A stretch of DNA of 64,000 nt from assembly GCF_900105945.1 (NCBI RefSeq), contig NZ_FNSO01000004.1, positions 2,356,001 through 2,420,000 on the forward strand. Direction: 5' to 3'. Under the pieces are notes generated by a model. The model worked only from the letters and a program-made list of their open reading frames with translations. It did not search any database and was not told where the DNA came from. This stretch comes from Amycolatopsis tolypomycina (GTDB lineage Bacteria > Actinomycetota > Actinomycetes > Mycobacteriales > Pseudonocardiaceae). Shown one piece after another: positions 1 through 12,900 of this stretch (positions within the stretch are counted from its first letter, which is position 1; every line of letters begins with the position of its first letter). The position numbers and the translations under genes are program-made.

Positions 1-622
1 GCGGGTCCGCCCGGCGCTTGTCCACCAGTTCGTGGCAGTAGGCGAACATCTCGCCCAGCGTCGGCGTGATCCGCGCCGGGTCGCCGTCGACCAGCACCTT
101 GCCCCAGCGCCACCAGGCCGCCCAGTCCGGCTCCTGCACCCCGACCAGCTCGCACACCACCGCCATCGCCAGCGGGTAGGCGTACTCGTCCAGCAGGTTC
201 GCCGTCGCGCCGAGGCCGTCGAGCAGCTCGTCGACGATCTGCTGCACCCGGGGCCGCAGCGTGGCGACGCGGGTTGCGCCGAAGGCGTGGCTGATGCTGC
301 GGCGCAGCCGGGTGTGCTCGGCGCCGTCGAGGCTCAGCAGGCTCGCGCGCAGGTACGGCAGGTGCTCCGGCGGCGTGCCCAGCGCGAGGAACGCCTCCTC
401 CTGCGTCTGCGCGCCCCGGCCCGGCAGGCCGGTGGGATCGTTGCGCACGGCCGGGTCCGCCAGCACGGCGCGGACCTCGGCGCTGCCGGTGACCAGCCAG
501 CCCTCCCCGCCGTCCGGCAGCCGGGCCCGGCAGACCGGCCCGGCGGCGAGGACGCGGTCGTAGCCGCGCATCGGGTCGTCGAGGACGGCCGGGTCGCGGA
601 CGTCCACCACGGGTTCGGACAT
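1..622 (-). CDS. Cytochrome P450, N-terminal part (gene runs off the window)
   Basis: Bacterial class I cytochrome P450, probably a tailoring monooxygenase for the adjacent peptide/polyketide product. The visible 207 codons contain the N-terminal half. A segment reading SLDGAEHTRLRRSISHAFG matches the C-helix region, whose His and Arg contact the haem propionates. The I-helix and the Cys haem-ligand loop lie beyond position 1 and cannot be checked. The ATG at 622 lies 8 bp after the dioxygenase stop, so it is very probably the last visible gene of the same minus-strand operon. Substrate and reaction cannot be told from the fragment. Confidence 0.88.
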   Translation of the reverse strand, partial: MSEPVVDVRDPAVLDDPMRGYDRVLAAGPVCRARLPDGGEGWLVTGSAEVRAVLADPAVRNDPTGLPGRGAQTQEEAFLALGTPPEHLPYLRASLLSLDGAEHTRLRRSISHAFGATRVATLRPRVQQIVDELLDGLGATANLLDEYAYPLAMAVVCELVGVQEPDWAAWWRWGKVLVDGDPARITPTLGEMFAYCHELVDKRRADP

Positions 623-630
623 GAGGCTCC

Positions 631-1503
631 TCAGCCCTTGAGCGGGCCGCCGTTGATCGCGACGCGGTGGCCGAAGCGGGTGTGCGGGTAGTAGTCGTAC
701 GTCGCGTGGTGCTGGACGCAGCGGTTGTCCCAGAACACCAGCGTGTTCGGCGCCCAGCGCACGCGGCAGGCGAGCATCGGCCGGTTCGGCACGATCGAGA
801 ACAGCAGGTCGAGCACCGCCTGGCTTTCGTCGGCCGACAGCTGCGGGATGCGCGAGGTGTAGGCCGGGTTGACGTACAGCAGCGGCCGGTCGGTCTCCGG
901 GTGCCGCACCACCACCGGGTGCTCGCTGACCGGCGGCTCGTAGCCGTCCGGAATCTTGTGCCCGCGGAACGCGTGCGCGCCGTCGTGGATCGCGGTCAGC
1001 CCGGCCAGCAGCTCCTTCAGCTTCGGCGACAGCATGTCGTAGGCGAGGTGCATGTTCGCGAAGAGCGTGTCGCCGCCGCTGCCCGGCTCGGGCATGCGCG
1101 TGATGTGGAGCATCGAGCCCAGCGACGGCTCGGCGTCGGCCGTCCCGTCCGCGTGCCAGCCGTTGCCGAAGACGTTCGCCGACTCCGGCGCGGTCGCGAC
1201 CTCGAGGATGTACGGGTCGCCGTGCTCGGGCGGCGGGTTCACCGGGCGCAGCTCGCCGAACGCCGCCGCCAGGCGCTTGTGGTCCTCGACCGAGATGTCC
1301 TGGTCGCGGAACACCAGCACGTGGTGGTCGAGGAAGGCCGTCTTCAGCTCGGTGAGCTGCTCGTCGGACAGCTCCCGCGTCAGGTCCAGGCCGGTGACCT
1401 CGGCGCCGATCACCGGGGTGAGGCCCCGCACCGCCAGGGTCCGGTAGCCGCGCGCCGGCCGCGTCGTGATCCGCTTGACGGCGTCGAGTTCGTACTGCTC
1501 CAT
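631..1503 (-). CDS. TauD/TfdA-family Fe(II)/2-oxoglutarate dioxygenase
   Basis: Predicted 290-residue non-haem iron, 2-oxoglutarate-dependent oxygenase. The iron triad is visible as H117 and D119 in GWHADGT and a distal His in CVQHHA (about residue 265). R280 in RFGHRVAING is placed to bind 2-oxoglutarate, as in TauD. The length is normal for the family. I chose the ATG at 1503 because the protein then begins with the usual short N-terminus; longer upstream readings would run into the NRPS stop. It lies 23 bp after the NRPS-PKS gene, so it probably hydroxylates or desaturates an amino-acid or acyl unit of that product. A plain taurine dioxygenase is less likely in this context. Confidence 0.9.
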   Translation of the reverse strand: MEQYELDAVKRITTRPARGYRTLAVRGLTPVIGAEVTGLDLTRELSDEQLTELKTAFLDHHVLVFRDQDISVEDHKRLAAAFGELRPVNPPPEHGDPYILEVATAPESANVFGNGWHADGTADAEPSLGSMLHITRMPEPGSGGDTLFANMHLAYDMLSPKLKELLAGLTAIHDGAHAFRGHKIPDGYEPPVSEHPVVVRHPETDRPLLYVNPAYTSRIPQLSADESQAVLDLLFSIVPNRPMLACRVRWAPNTLVFWDNRCVQHHATYDYYPHTRFGHRVAINGGPLKG

Positions 1504-1526
1504 GGTTTCCTTTCCTGGAACGGGTC

Positions 1527-4500
1527 TCACGGTCCGATGGCCGCGGCCACCACGGTGACGTGCGGGGCGCGCACGATGCCGTAGTGGGTGGCGGGCAGCT
1601 CGCGCCAGTGGCTCGGTGCGGGCAGCAGCGCGCGCCAGCCGTCGCGCGCGGTCACCGGCAGGCCGGCTTCGGGTTCGGCGGCGAGCCAGACGTGGCTGGG
1701 CGTCGCGGTCAGCCGGGGCAGCTCGTGCCCCGCCATGCTCGCCAGGTTGGCCCGGCACGCGCGGGCGAGCCGGCGGGCGTGCTCGCCCGCGGTGCCGCCG
1801 GACGCGCCGAGCTCCCGCTCGAACACCGTTTCCAGCTGCGGTTCGCTGTAGTCCGCGGCGCTCGCGCCGGGCGGCGGCGGGTCGATGAGGTGCAGCGCCC
1901 GCACCGGCTGCCCGGCGGCCTCGGCTTCAGCGGCCATGCCGGCCGCGACCCAGGCGCCGAACGACCACCCGGCCAGCTGCCGGACGTGGCCGGGGAACCG
2001 CCGCGCCAGCGCCGCGTGGTAACGCCGGGCCCGGTCCACAATGGACCAACCGGGTGGCTCCGGCAGGCTCAGCGCCGGATCGGCGATCACGCAGACGCCG
2101 AGCGCCGGATCCAGCGCCTCGACGAGCGGGCGGTAGGCGTGGACGTCCCCGCCGACCGGGTGCACGAGGCACACGACTTCACGGCCGGCGCCGGCCCGCC
2201 ACACCTGCACCACCACGTCGCCCGTGTCGGCGGCTTCGGCGAGCTTGGCCAGCAACGTGGTCATCGTCACCTCCGGGCCGAGCCAGGCGAGGTCGAGGTC
2301 GACGCCGTAGAGGCGTTTCACCGAGTCCACGACGTCCAGCAGCGTCAGCGAATCGGCGCCGAGGTCGTACAACGGGACGTCGGGGTCGAGCTCGGCGACG
2401 CCGAGGAGCGCGCGGACTTCCTCGGTCAGGTCCGCATCGGCCGGTTTGGCCGCCGGGGTGGTCTCGCGTTCGTGGAACGCGCGGGCGGATTCGAGGCCGG
2501 TCGTGGCGACCAGGACCTGCGGTAGCCCGGTCCCCAGCGCGCGGGCGAAGGTGCGCCGCCCCTCGTCGTCGCGCAGGCCGACGGCCAGGTGGGCCTGGTG
2601 CCGGGCGTCGGTCTCCCGGGCCGTGACGGCCATGCCGCTGTCGCGCCAGGCGTCCCAGCCGATCGAGAGCCGGACGGTCGGGCCGTCGGTGTGGGCGAGG
2701 GCGTCGAGGAAGCCGTTGGCGGCCGCGTAGTCCAGCTGGCCGATCCCGCCGAACTGCGCGGACAGCGAGGAGCAGTACACGGCATACGCGGGCCGGTCGC
2801 GTTCGATGAGCTGTTCGGTGAGGAGAGCCCCGGCGAGCTTGACTGCCTGCGTGCCGGCGCCGCGGGTGGCGATGAGCCCGCCGTCGGGGACCCCGGCCGC
2901 GTGCACGATCCCGGCGAAGGGGCCGCGCACGTCGTCGGCGGTGATCTCCGTGAGGTCGGCGGCGAGCAGGTCGACGCGGTCCGCCCACGGCTTGAGCGCT
3001 TCGGGCAGGTGAGGGTGGCGCGCCAGGAGGACGACGCGGCCGGTCGTGCGGGTCAGGAGCTCTTCGGCGACGGCCGTGCCGATCCCGCCGGTGCCGCCGA
3101 GGACGAGGTGCGTCCCGTCGGCGGCGACGGGTTCGCCGTCGGTGACGGCGGCGGTCTCCTTGGCCCACCAGAAGCCGTTCCGGAGGGCGACGCGCGCGGG
3201 CGGGGTCGGACCGGTGAGCAGGTCGGCGAGGGGGTCCAGGTCCGGGCCGGGGAGATCGGCCCAGTGGCCGGGCACGCCGGTTTCCTGCGGGCCGACGGCG
3301 GTGACCCCGGCCAGCAGCCCGGCTTCCGGGCGGGTGACGGCGGTGGTCGCGGGCGCGGCACCGGCGGAGACCCACCAGGTCCTCAGTGGACGGTCACGCG
3401 CGGCCCGCAGGAGCGCGGCGGGCGTGTCGAGGCAGGCCCAGGTGGCGTGGCGCACGGAGGCCTCGCCGAGCGGGCCGGCGACGCCGAGGGGGAGGGTGTG
3501 CAGCCAGTCGATCCCGGTGTCCGGCAGGGCGTCCAGTACTTGACGCAGGTGCGTGGTGTCGGCGGGGTCGGCGTCGAAGGTGTCCGGGCCGCGGCGGGCG
3601 AAGTGGCCGGCCGCGTGGACGCGCACGACCCGCGGGTAGGCGGCGTCGAGGGCGGGGGCGGTCAGCGGGCCTTCGCCGCAGACGACGAGGACGCGGCCGC
3701 TTCGGGTGGCGGTGGCCGAACGGCGCAGGCGCACCCAGGTGGGCTGGTGCAGCCACCGCGATTCGGGCAGCCGCGCGACGGCGGCTTCGCGCGGGAAGCC
3801 GAAGTCCTGCGCGTCGAACGCGGGCGGCGGGAAGTCCCACGGCGCGGGGGCAGGGGAGTGCCCCCAGTCGACGGGAGCGCCGCTCAGCCAGGCCGCGGCC
3901 TGCTCGGCAGCGGGGCCGGAGTGGGCACTTTCACGTGAAAGTGCCGGGTCGGGGACTTCCTGGGGCTCGGCCGTGCGCAGCCACTCGACCGCCGCGGCCG
4001 CGTCCTCGCACGCCGCCGCCATCCGCCAGTGACCCTCGGGCCGGCCCGACTGCAGGTGCCGGAGGACGTCCACATAGGACGATGGGTGCGCGGCCAGGTA
4101 GTCCGCCACCCGGGCCGCGTCCGAACGCAACGCCGTCGCGCTGCGGGCCGAAAGCACCAGGCACCGCACCGGATCCGGGCGTGACGGCGGCACCGGGCGC
4201 ACTTGCTCCAGCACGACGTGGGCGTTCGTCCCCCCGATGCCGAAGCTGCTCACCCCGGCCACCCGCGGGCCCGCGGGCCAGGGTTCGGCGGACGTCGGCA
4301 CCCGGAACGGCCCCAGCTCCAGCGCCGGGTTGGGCACGCGGAAGTCCACCGTCGGCGGCAGCACCCCGTGGTGCACCGCCAACGCCGCGCGGATCAGCCC
4401 CACCACGCCGGCTGCCGCGCCCAGGTGGCCGAGCTGGCTCTTCACCGACGAAAGGGCGCACGCCGACACCTCGGGCATCGCCTCGCGCAGGGCCGCGACC

Positions 4501-7500
4501 TCGATCGGGTCGCCAAGGCGGGTGCCGGTTCCGTGCGTCTCCACGTAGCCGACGTCCGCGCCCGAGCGCCCGGCCCGCCGCAGCGCGGCCCGGATCGCCG
4601 AACGCTGTCCCGCCGGGGACGGCGCGCTGTAGCCCTGCTTCACCGCGCCGTCGTTGGTCAGCGCCGAACCCGTGATCACCGCGTACACGGTGTCGCCGTC
4701 GCGACGGGCCGCCGAAAGCGGCTTCAGCACCACGACGCCGACGCCGCTCGCGCCCACCGTGCCGTCGGCGTCGTCGCTGAACGGGCGGCAGTGCCCGTCC
4801 GGCGAGAAGATGTGCTGCGGCCGGTACCGGTAGCCCTCGGCCAGGGTGACGTCGACGAGCACGCCCCCGGCCAGCATCGCGTCCGCCTCGCCGCCGCGCA
4901 GCATCCCGGCGGCCTGGTGGACGGCGACCAGCGAACTCGAACACGCCGTCTGGGTCGTCAGCGCCGGGCCGGTCAGGTCGAGGTGGTAGGCCACCTTCGT
5001 CGCCAGGAAGTCCTTTTCGTGGTGCAGGGCCAGCTGGAAGCCGTCCGGCAGCGCCGCCGGGTCGGCTTCGCGCAGCATCTGCTGGAAGTACGTGTTCTCG
5101 CCGCAGCCCGCGATGATCCCGACGCCGTCGCCCGAGGTGATCCCGGCGTGCGACAGGGCTTCCACGCACGCCATCAGCAGCTGCCGCTGCTGCGGGTCCA
5201 TCAGCGCCGCGTCGCGGTGGCTGATGCCGAAGTACGCGGGGTCGAACGCCAGCGGATCGGCCAGGAGACTGCGCGCCCCGACCAGGCCGTCCGCGGCCGG
5301 GAACTCCTCGATGCCACGCCGGCCCGAGACGACGAGGTCCCAGAACGCCGCCAGGTCCGCCGCCCCGGGCAGCCGCACCGCCATGCCGACGACGGCCACC
5401 GGCTCGTCGGCCGCGGCTCGGGAAGACGCGGCCGTCGCGGCCGGGCCGCGTTCGAGGTGCCGGGTCAGGTCCCGCAGGGTGACGTGCTCGAAGAGGTCGG
5501 CCACCGTGAACCGGTAGCCCGCTTCCGCGCAGCGCAGGTGGAACCGCATCAGCGACAGCGAACTGGCCCCGGCGGCGAAGAACGTCTCGTCGGGACCGAT
5601 CGGCGTGCCGGTCACCTCCTCGAACAGCGCCGCCAGCTCGCTCGACGGCCGCGCGGCCGTCCGGTGCAGGTCGGTCCCCGCCGTCCGGGGAGCGGCGTCC
5701 CGGTCGAGCTTCCCGCTGGGCGTGCGCGGCAGGGCGGCGACGACGCGGAACCGGTCGACCCGCGCGTGCGGCGGCAGCAGCGGCACGAGGTGGTCGGCCA
5801 GCTCGGCCGCCGACGGCGTCCGGCGGCACTCCAGGAACGCCGTCAGCCGGCCGTCTTCGGCCGCGACGACGGCGTTGACGACGTCCGCGTGGCGCAGCAG
5901 CGCGGCCTCGACCTGCCCGAGTTCGAGCCGGTGCCCGCTGAGCTTGACCTGCCGGTCGGCCCGGCCGTCGAAGTGCAGCAGCCCGGCGCGGTCGAAGTGG
6001 GCGAGGTCGCCGCTGCGGTAGTACAGCTCCGGCAGGTCGGCGAACTTCTCCGGTGCCGCGTCGCCGAGGTAGCAGCGGTTCGCCGGGAGGCCGCCGATGA
6101 GCAGCTCGCCCACCTGCCCCGGCGGCAGGGGCGCGCCCGCGGCGTCGGCGACCCGCAGGAGGGCGTTGGCCACCGGGCGGCCGATCGCGGGCCGGTCGGG
6201 CCAGCCCGCCGGGTCGCCGTCGAGGGTCAGCGCGCTGACGACGTGGGTCTCGGTCGGGCCGTAGTGGTTGTGCAGCCGCGCGCCGGGCAGCCCGGCGAAC
6301 CAGCGGCGGATCGCCGGCGTGCACACCAGCTGCTCGCCGGCGGTGACGACGTCCCGCAGCCGCGCGGGGTACCGGCCGAGCCGGACGCCGTGCTCGGCCA
6401 GCAGCTGCAACGCCACGTACGGCAGGAAGATCCGCTCGATGCCGGCGCTGTCGAGCTGGTCCAGCAGCGCCGGGACGTCGTGGCGCCACTCCGGGCGGAT
6501 CAGGTGCAGCAGGCCGCCGCCGCACAGCGTCGTGAAGATCTCCTGGAACGACACGTCGAACGACAGCATCGAGAACTGCTGCGTCGCCGCGGGCGGGGCG
6601 GCCTGCCACTGCAGCAGGTTGGCCAGGGTGCGGTCCGGGACGCGCACGCCCTTCGGCACGCCGGTCGAGCCCGAGGTGAACAGCGTGTAGAGCGGCCGTC
6701 CGGCGTGCCGGGCGGGGACGTCCGGCACCGGCCCGCCGGTGAGCGTGACGAACCGCCGTTCGACGTCCGTGTCGAGGGTTTCGCCCGGGGCCAGCAGGAC
6801 GCAGCGCGGCCGGACGCGGTCGAGCATGGCGTGCAGCAGCTCCGGCGGGTAGGCGGGGTCGAGCGGCACGGCGGTGATGTTCAGCCGGGCCAGCGCCAGG
6901 AGCGCGACGACGTGCTCGGCCGACGGCCGGAAGTACAGCGCGATGTCCGTGGCGTCGGCGGGCAGCGTGGCCGCGAGCCGGGCCGCGTGCGCGTCCAGTT
7001 CGGCGTAGGTCAGGGTCGTGTCGCCGGTCAGCGCCGGGGCGTCGGGCGTCCGCGCGACCTGCCGCGCGAAGCCGTCCGCCACGGTCTCCCAGGTCAGCTC
7101 CGTCGTCGCGCCACGGCCGTGGTCGCGGTGGTCGGGGATCCGGGCGTCGCCGTGCAGGGCGCGGTCGAAGACTTCGCCGAGCGCCGTCGCCTCGGCCTCG
7201 GTGAAGTGGCCTTCCCCGTACTCCCACAGGCAGTCGAAGCCGTCCGGCCGTTCCACGACGGACAGCGTCAGCGCGCACTTCGCCTCGGCCGCCTCGATCC
7301 ATTGTGGACTGACCGTGCACCCGGGCAGGCGCAACGCGCCGAAGTCGGTGTTCTCCAGGACGAACAGGTAGTCGAAGGCCGCGTACCCGGGGTCGAGGTC
7401 GGCGAACGCGACGTCCTGGTGGTCCAGGACCGATCCCGCCGCTTCGCCGAGCCGCCGCAACTGGGTGCCCAGGTCTTCGTCCGGGGCCACGGCCAGCGGC

Positions 7501-9953
7501 AGCCGCACGGTGTTGGCGAACATCCCGACACCGTCTTCGAACTCCCGCACCGGCCGGTTCGCGACCGGTGCGGCGATCCGCGGCCGGGTTCGCCCGGTCA
7601 CCGCGTACAGGCTCCAGGCGAACACGCCGAGCAGGAGCTGGAACCGCGTCAGACCCAGGTCGCCGGCCCATTCGTCGACGCGCTCGCGGTCGATGCGGGT
7701 CGTGTGCAGCCGCCCTTTCAGGGACGCTTCGCCGAGCGGCTCGGCCTCGTCGGACCGATCGGTCAGCCGGTCGCGGTAGGCGGGGGAAGCGAACCAGCGG
7801 GACTGCCAGGCGGCGAAGTCGAACGGCGTGTGCGCTCCCGGCCGCGGCGGCGCGCCGGACAGCTCGCGGAAGAGGACGTTCAGCGACCAGCCGTCGACGG
7901 CGATGTGGTGCAGGCACAGCAGAAGCGTCCCGTCCGGGCGCCAGGCCGCGCGCAGCAGCCGGCCCGACGCCAGCTCGAAGGGCGCGGTGAAGAAGCCGTC
8001 GTCCGGTTCGGTCCACGGGTCGTAGGGCGCGGTCGCCACCTGCCGCAGGCCGTCGGCCGTCGCTTCGAACGCGGTGCGCAGCGCCGGGTGCCGGACCACC
8101 AATTCCCGGACGGTCCGGCGCAGGGTGTCGAGGTCGGGCGAGCCGGTGACGCGGAAGGCGAGCGGCACGTGGTACGCCGTGGACGCCGGATTCCGTTGCT
8201 GCAGCAGCCAAAGCCGTTGCTGCTCGCTGGTGGCCGGTGCCGAGGTTGCGGTGGTGGGCGGGCCCGGCTCCGGGTAGGCCGCCTGCCCCGCCGCCGAAAC
8301 CGCGGCGGCGAGATCGGCGAACGTCCCGCGCTGCACCACCGAAGGCGCGAGGTCCGCACCCCAGCGCTCCCGGAGCGCGAACCGCAGCCGCAGCGCCTTG
8401 AGCGAGTCGCCGCCGGACCGCAGCCACGCGTCACCCGGACGGAGATCCGGGACGCCGAGGACGTCCGACACGACGGCCAGGACTTCGCGCTCCCACGGGG
8501 TCGCTTCGCCGCCGGAGTCCGGCCGCCACGCCGGGATTCCGCCCGCCACCAGGGCAGCTTCGTCGACCTTCCCGTTCGCATTGCGGGGCAGCTCGCCGAC
8601 GCGGAAGACGTGGTGCGGCCGCATGTAGGCCGGCACGGTCTCGGCCAGGTGCGTCTCGAAGTCCTCGAAGGACAGGTCACCGGCGACGACGAAGGCGAGC
8701 AGTTCGGCCGTGGCGGCGCGGCGCACGGCCACGTGGACCTGGCGGATCTCCGGGTGCGCGAGGAGCCGCTGTTCCAGTTCGCCCGGCTCGATCCGGAACC
8801 CGCGGACCTTGACCTGCCGGTCGGTGCGCCCGACGTAGGCATAACGCCCGCCCGGCAGCACGCGAACCAGGTCGCCGGTGCGGTAGAACCGCGCGCGGCC
8901 CTCGTCGAGCCACGGCAGCCGCACGAACCGCTGCCCGGTTTCCGCGGGCAGGCCGCGGTAGCCGAGGGCGACCCCGGCGCCGGAGAGGTACAACTCGGCG
9001 ACCTCGCCTTCGGCGGCCACACGCTCGTCCGGTGCGAAGACCGCGACCGCGCCGGTGCCCGGCAGCGGACGGCCGATCGGCACGACGTCGCCGTCGAAAC
9101 CGCGCGGGATCGCGTAGCTGAGCGCGAACGTCGTCGTCTCGGTGGGGCCGTAGCCGTTCTGCAGCCGCGTCGGCGCGTCCGGGTTGGCCCGGTACCAGCG
9201 GCGGATCAGCGGCGCGTTGAGCTGCTCGCCGCCGATGACGACCCGGCGCACGGTGGCGAAGGCGCCCGGCACGGTCTCGGCGACCGCGTTGAACAGCGTC
9301 GCCGTGACGAACATCGTGTCGATGCGTTCGCGAACCAGCGCGTCGGCGAAGGCCTGCGGGTCGCGGACGGTGTCGTCGCCGAGGATCACGCACGTGCCGC
9401 CGGTCAGCAGCGGCACCCACACCTCGAAGCTGATCGCGTCGAACGCCGGGTTGGCCAGGCAGGCGTACCGCGTGCCGTGGTCGAGCCAGCCGGGTTCGGC
9501 CAGGCGCAGGACGCCCGCGTCGCGGATCTCCACGCCCTTGGGCCGCCCGGTCGTACCGGAGGTGGAGAAGAGGAACGACGCGGGCGCGGGCTCGGCGGGC
9601 ACCCCGGCTTCCGCGGGAGTCGCAACGGGCAGCTCGCCCTCGATCACCGCGACCGCACCCGCGTCGGCGAGGATGACCTCGCGGCGCGCGGGCGGGCTCT
9701 GCCGGTCCAGCGGCACGACCTGGCCGCCGAGGCGCAGCACACCCAGCATGGCCTGCACCAGCTCCAGCGAGCGCGGCAGGGCGACGGCGACCGCGTCACC
9801 CGGGCGAACACCTTGGCGCGCCAACGCTTCCGCGACGCCGGCGGCCCCCGCGTTCAGCTCGGCGTAGGTCAGCCGTCGGTCGCCGTCGGACACGGCGAGG
9901 GCGTCCGGGTGCCGCAAGGCCCGGTCGTGGACGCGGCGGGCGATCGACGTCAT
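1527..9953 (-). CDS. Hybrid NRPS-PKS, A-PCP-C-A-PCP-KS-KR-ACP-TE, no AT domain
   Basis: A 2808-residue assembly-line protein. Domains in order: A1 (about 15-450, [10 protein letters not shown]), PCP1 (Ser near 516 in GGDSLKAL), C (HHIAVDG near 681), A2 (about 960-1400, [10 protein letters not shown]), PCP2 (GASSLSLM near 1466), KS (ACSSS near 1669, HGTGT near 1803, GHLGAAAG near 1841), KR (GGTGGIG near 2284, Tyr in YAAANGF), ACP (GADSLTLL near 2532) and TE (GWSFGAW near 2661). My manual reading of the specificity residues is DAFFVGGTFK for A1 (Val-like) and DVQFVAHVVK for A2 (very close to the proline code). No acyltransferase lies between KS and KR, so the ketide unit must come from an AT acting in trans. 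A1 has no C domain, as expected for a loading module. The start overlaps the previous stop as ATGA. A 22-bp palindromic repeat lies in the KS-KR linker. Confidence 0.93.
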   Translation of the reverse strand: MTSIARRVHDRALRHPDALAVSDGDRRLTYAELNAGAAGVAEALARQGVRPGDAVAVALPRSLELVQAMLGVLRLGGQVVPLDRQSPPARREVILADAGAVAVIEGELPVATPAEAGVPAEPAPASFLFSTSGTTGRPKGVEIRDAGVLRLAEPGWLDHGTRYACLANPAFDAISFEVWVPLLTGGTCVILGDDTVRDPQAFADALVRERIDTMFVTATLFNAVAETVPGAFATVRRVVIGGEQLNAPLIRRWYRANPDAPTRLQNGYGPTETTTFALSYAIPRGFDGDVVPIGRPLPGTGAVAVFAPDERVAAEGEVAELYLSGAGVALGYRGLPAETGQRFVRLPWLDEGRARFYRTGDLVRVLPGGRYAYVGRTDRQVKVRGFRIEPGELEQRLLAHPEIRQVHVAVRRAATAELLAFVVAGDLSFEDFETHLAETVPAYMRPHHVFRVGELPRNANGKVDEAALVAGGIPAWRPDSGGEATPWEREVLAVVSDVLGVPDLRPGDAWLRSGGDSLKALRLRFALRERWGADLAPSVVQRGTFADLAAAVSAAGQAAYPEPGPPTTATSAPATSEQQRLWLLQQRNPASTAYHVPLAFRVTGSPDLDTLRRTVRELVVRHPALRTAFEATADGLRQVATAPYDPWTEPDDGFFTAPFELASGRLLRAAWRPDGTLLLCLHHIAVDGWSLNVLFRELSGAPPRPGAHTPFDFAAWQSRWFASPAYRDRLTDRSDEAEPLGEASLKGRLHTTRIDRERVDEWAGDLGLTRFQLLLGVFAWSLYAVTGRTRPRIAAPVANRPVREFEDGVGMFANTVRLPLAVAPDEDLGTQLRRLGEAAGSVLDHQDVAFADLDPGYAAFDYLFVLENTDFGALRLPGCTVSPQWIEAAEAKCALTLSVVERPDGFDCLWEYGEGHFTEAEATALGEVFDRALHGDARIPDHRDHGRGATTELTWETVADGFARQVARTPDAPALTGDTTLTYAELDAHAARLAATLPADATDIALYFRPSAEHVVALLALARLNITAVPLDPAYPPELLHAMLDRVRPRCVLLAPGETLDTDVERRFVTLTGGPVPDVPARHAGRPLYTLFTSGSTGVPKGVRVPDRTLANLLQWQAAPPAATQQFSMLSFDVSFQEIFTTLCGGGLLHLIRPEWRHDVPALLDQLDSAGIERIFLPYVALQLLAEHGVRLGRYPARLRDVVTAGEQLVCTPAIRRWFAGLPGARLHNHYGPTETHVVSALTLDGDPAGWPDRPAIGRPVANALLRVADAAGAPLPPGQVGELLIGGLPANRCYLGDAAPEKFADLPELYYRSGDLAHFDRAGLLHFDGRADRQVKLSGHRLELGQVEAALLRHADVVNAVVAAEDGRLTAFLECRRTPSAAELADHLVPLLPPHARVDRFRVVAALPRTPSGKLDRDAAPRTAGTDLHRTAARPSSELAALFEEVTGTPIGPDETFFAAGASSLSLMRFHLRCAEAGYRFTVADLFEHVTLRDLTRHLERGPAATAASSRAAADEPVAVVGMAVRLPGAADLAAFWDLVVSGRRGIEEFPAADGLVGARSLLADPLAFDPAYFGISHRDAALMDPQQRQLLMACVEALSHAGITSGDGVGIIAGCGENTYFQQMLREADPAALPDGFQLALHHEKDFLATKVAYHLDLTGPALTTQTACSSSLVAVHQAAGMLRGGEADAMLAGGVLVDVTLAEGYRYRPQHIFSPDGHCRPFSDDADGTVGASGVGVVVLKPLSAARRDGDTVYAVITGSALTNDGAVKQGYSAPSPAGQRSAIRAALRRAGRSGADVGYVETHGTGTRLGDPIEVAALREAMPEVSACALSSVKSQLGHLGAAAGVVGLIRAALAVHHGVLPPTVDFRVPNPALELGPFRVPTSAEPWPAGPRVAGVSSFGIGGTNAHVVLEQVRPVPPSRPDPVRCLVLSARSATALRSDAARVADYLAAHPSSYVDVLRHLQSGRPEGHWRMAAACEDAAAAVEWLRTAEPQEVPDPALSRESAHSGPAAEQAAAWLSGAPVDWGHSPAPAPWDFPPPAFDAQDFGFPREAAVARLPESRWLHQPTWVRLRRSATATRSGRVLVVCGEGPLTAPALDAAYPRVVRVHAAGHFARRGPDTFDADPADTTHLRQVLDALPDTGIDWLHTLPLGVAGPLGEASVRHATWACLDTPAALLRAARDRPLRTWWVSAGAAPATTAVTRPEAGLLAGVTAVGPQETGVPGHWADLPGPDLDPLADLLTGPTPPARVALRNGFWWAKETAAVTDGEPVAADGTHLVLGGTGGIGTAVAEELLTRTTGRVVLLARHPHLPEALKPWADRVDLLAADLTEITADDVRGPFAGIVHAAGVPDGGLIATRGAGTQAVKLAGALLTEQLIERDRPAYAVYCSSLSAQFGGIGQLDYAAANGFLDALAHTDGPTVRLSIGWDAWRDSGMAVTARETDARHQAHLAVGLRDDEGRRTFARALGTGLPQVLVATTGLESARAFHERETTPAAKPADADLTEEVRALLGVAELDPDVPLYDLGADSLTLLDVVDSVKRLYGVDLDLAWLGPEVTMTTLLAKLAEAADTGDVVVQVWRAGAGREVVCLVHPVGGDVHAYRPLVEALDPALGVCVIADPALSLPEPPGWSIVDRARRYHAALARRFPGHVRQLAGWSFGAWVAAGMAAEAEAAGQPVRALHLIDPPPPGASAADYSEPQLETVFERELGASGGTAGEHARRLARACRANLASMAGHELPRLTATPSHVWLAAEPEAGLPVTARDGWRALLPAPSHWRELPATHYGIVRAPHVTVVAAAIGP
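3924..3945. repeat. Perfect 22-bp palindromic repeat inside the NRPS-PKS gene
   Basis: The half-site GGCACTTTCAC is followed directly by its exact reverse complement, with a CACGTG core. It encodes part of an [10 protein letters not shown] stretch in the linker between KS and KR, near residue 2005, and keeps the frame. Related copies lie at 53151, 53193 and 53231, so this belongs to a dispersed family and is not a gene-specific signal. Confidence 0.85.
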
Positions 9954-12900
9954 CGGGCCGCCAGCTCGGCCGTGACGATCTTGGCGACCAGGGGCAGCGC
10001 GTCGCTCTCCAGCATGTCCCAGTGCCCGCACCCGGCGGGGACCACCTCGAACCCGCCGCGGGCGCGGCGGCGCCAGAACTCCACGGTGCCGGGAACCGGG
10101 TCCTCGCCGACGGCCTGCACGAACACCACGCGCGCGGCCGTCTCGCCGGGGTCGTGGTCGCGTGCGGTCCGCCGGTTGTGGTTGTAGGTGCGGTGGTAGC
10201 GCTCGATCTGCGCGTCCTCGATCCCGGGGTACATCCCGTTGAAGCGGACCAGCTTTTCGCGGAACTCGGCCGCGGGCACCGGCTCGATCGCCGCCTTCGC
10301 GGCCGGGTCGTCGGTGGCGGTGGTGTCGAGCAGGACGACGCTGACCCGCGGGTGGTGTGCCGCGAGCCGGCGGCCCATTTCGTGGGCGACCAGCCCGCCG
10401 TAGGAAAGTCCACAAAGGACCAGCGTCTCGTCCGGCCGGGGGTCGACGAGCCGCAGGTACTCCTCGGCCATCGCCTCGACGCTCGGCAGCGGCTCCTCGC
10501 CGGGGTCGAGCCCGGGGGACTGGATGCCGACGACGCCGGCGTCCTCGGGCAGCAGCCCGCTGAGCGGCAGGTAGCAGAACGCCGTGCCGCCCGCCGGGTG
10601 CACGCAGACGACGCGGGCCGCACCGGCGCCGCGGCGGAACTCGATCAGGCTGCCGCTGCCGGGCGGGCCGTCCGCGCGCAGCAGGGCGGCCTGCGCCTCG
10701 ACGGTCGGGTGCAGGATGACGTCCTGGATCGGCAGCTCGCGGCCGAACTCGGTGCCGATGGCGTGGGCGAGCTTGATCGCCGAGATCGACGTGCCGCCGA
10801 CGTCGAAGAAGTCGTCCGAGACGCCGATCGCGGGGTGCACCAGGAGCGCGCGCCAGATCCGCAGCAGCGCGAGCTCGACGTGGTCGCGCGGAGCTGTCGT
10901 GTTGACCGGGTTGTGCGAGGCGCTCGTGCGGGCTCGGGCCAGGACGGCGTCGCGGTCGAGCTTGCCGCTGCGGCTCAGCGGCAGCCGGTCGAACTCGGCG
11001 AAGACCGACGGGATCATGTAGTCGGGCAGCCGGCCGGCCAGCGCGGCCCGCCACTCGTGCGGCGTCCGGCCGCCACCGCCGGCGACCCCGGCGACGAGCC
11101 GCGGCTCGCCTTCGCGGTCCACCAGCACGGCGGCTTCCCGCACGCCGGGGACGGCGAGCAGCGCGGCGGTCACCTCGCCGGGCTCGATCCGGAACCCGCG
11201 CAGCTTGATCTGGTCGTCGCGGCGGCCGGCGTACTCCGCTTCGCCGCTCGGGAGCCACCTCGCCAGGTCCCCGGTGCGGTACATGCGCTCGCCGGGGGTG
11301 AACGGGTCGGCCACGAACCGCTCGGCCGTCAGCCCCGGCCGGTGCAGGTAGCCGCGGGCCAGGCAGTCGCCGGCCAGGAAGACCTCGCCCACCACGCCCG
11401 GTGGCACCGGGCGCAGCCGGTCGTCCAGCAGGTAGAGCCGCGAACCGGGCAGCGCCCGGCCGATCGGCGCCGGGCGGTCCACGGGCTCGGGGTCGAAGTG
11501 CGCGGTGGCGTAGAGCGTGGCTTCGGTCGGCCCGTAGCCGAAGCAGATCCGCAGGCCCGGCAGGGCGGCGGTGAGCCGGGCGAGGGCGGCGTCGGGCAGC
11601 GGTTCGACGCCGGTCAGCAGCTGCCGCAGCGCGAGCCCGCGGACGCGGCCGGGGTCTTCGTCGATCCACCGGACGTAGGCAGGCGGCAGGAACGCCTGCA
11701 CCACCTGGTGTTCCCGCAGCCACGCCATCAGCGCGGCGGGATCGGGCCGGACGTCCTCGGGCACGACGTGCAGCACGGCGCCGGTGGTCAGGGGCAGCAG
11801 CAGTTCGTGCACGGAGGCGTCGAAGCCGATGCTGGACCACGCCGACGTGGCCTCGCCGGGAGTCGCGCCGAAGCGGTCGAGCCACTGGTCGAAGAGGGCG
11901 AGGACGCTGCGATGGGTCACGGCGACGCCCTTCGGGCGCCCGGTCGACCCCGACGTGTAGATCACGTAGGCCGTCTCGCCGGGGTCGGTGGCGACCGGCC
12001 TGCGGGTTTCGTGGCCTTCGTTTTCCAGCGCGTCGATGTCGTCCCCGAGGACCAGCACCGGACGCGCGTCCTCGAGCATCGCGGCCCGCCGCGCGGCCGG
12101 CTGGGCGGGGTCGAGCGGCAGGTAGGCGGCCCCGGCCTTCAGCACCCCGAGCACGGCGACCACCAGCTCGGCGGACCGTCCACTGTGGATGGCGACAACG
12201 TGCCCGGGCCCAGCCCCGCGGGCACGCAGGGCGTTGGCGAGCTTCGTGCTGCGGCGGTCCAGTTCCCCGTAGGTGAGCGTCCGGTCGTCGCAGACGAGCG
12301 CGGGGGCGTGCGGGGTGGCGTCGGCGTGGGCGGTGAACCGGTCGACGAGCCCACCGGGACGCCGGGTGGCGCGGGGAGCCGTGGTGAGGATGTCGCGGCG
12401 CTCGCGGTCGTCGAGGAGTTCGTAACTCGCGATGGTGGCGTCCGGCCGGGTGGCCAGCTGGTCGAGCAGGCGGACGAGGTACCGGCCGTACCGTTCGGCG
12501 GTGGCGTGGTCGAAGAGGGTGACGGCGTAGTCGAGGTGCCCGCGGACGTCGCCGTCCTCATGGGCCAGGTTGAGCGCGAGGTCGAACTTCGCGGGCGCGT
12601 CCTCGACGTCGAGGGGGGCGACGGTCACGCCGGGCAGTTCGAGGAGGGCGTGCTGCGTCGGCACCCAGGCGAACATGGTCTGGAAGAGCGGGGTGTGCGC
12701 CGGACTGCGCGGCGGGTTGACGAGCTCGACAACGCGTTCGAAGGGCAGTTCGGCGTGGTCGATCGCACCCCGGAGGGCGACGCGGACTTCCTTGAGCAGC
12801 GCAGCTCCGGTGTGGTCGCCGGACAGCTTCGCCCGCACGGCGAGGGTGTTGACGAAGAAGCCGAGCGTGGAAGCGTTTTCCTCGCCGCGATTGCCGGTGG

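Noticed and set aside
631..1503. Assignment of the dioxygenase as a true taurine dioxygenase
   Set aside because: No sulfur-assimilation genes are nearby and it is embedded in an NRPS operon. The TauD fold is widely used for tailoring oxygenases.
9954..11885. An apparent extension of the hybrid NRPS-PKS frame upstream of its start
   Set aside because: The extra residues are Arg/Pro/Ala-rich noise and overlap the other NRPS gene in a different frame. The ATGA junction at 9950-9953 with a normal A-domain N-terminus is a better start.
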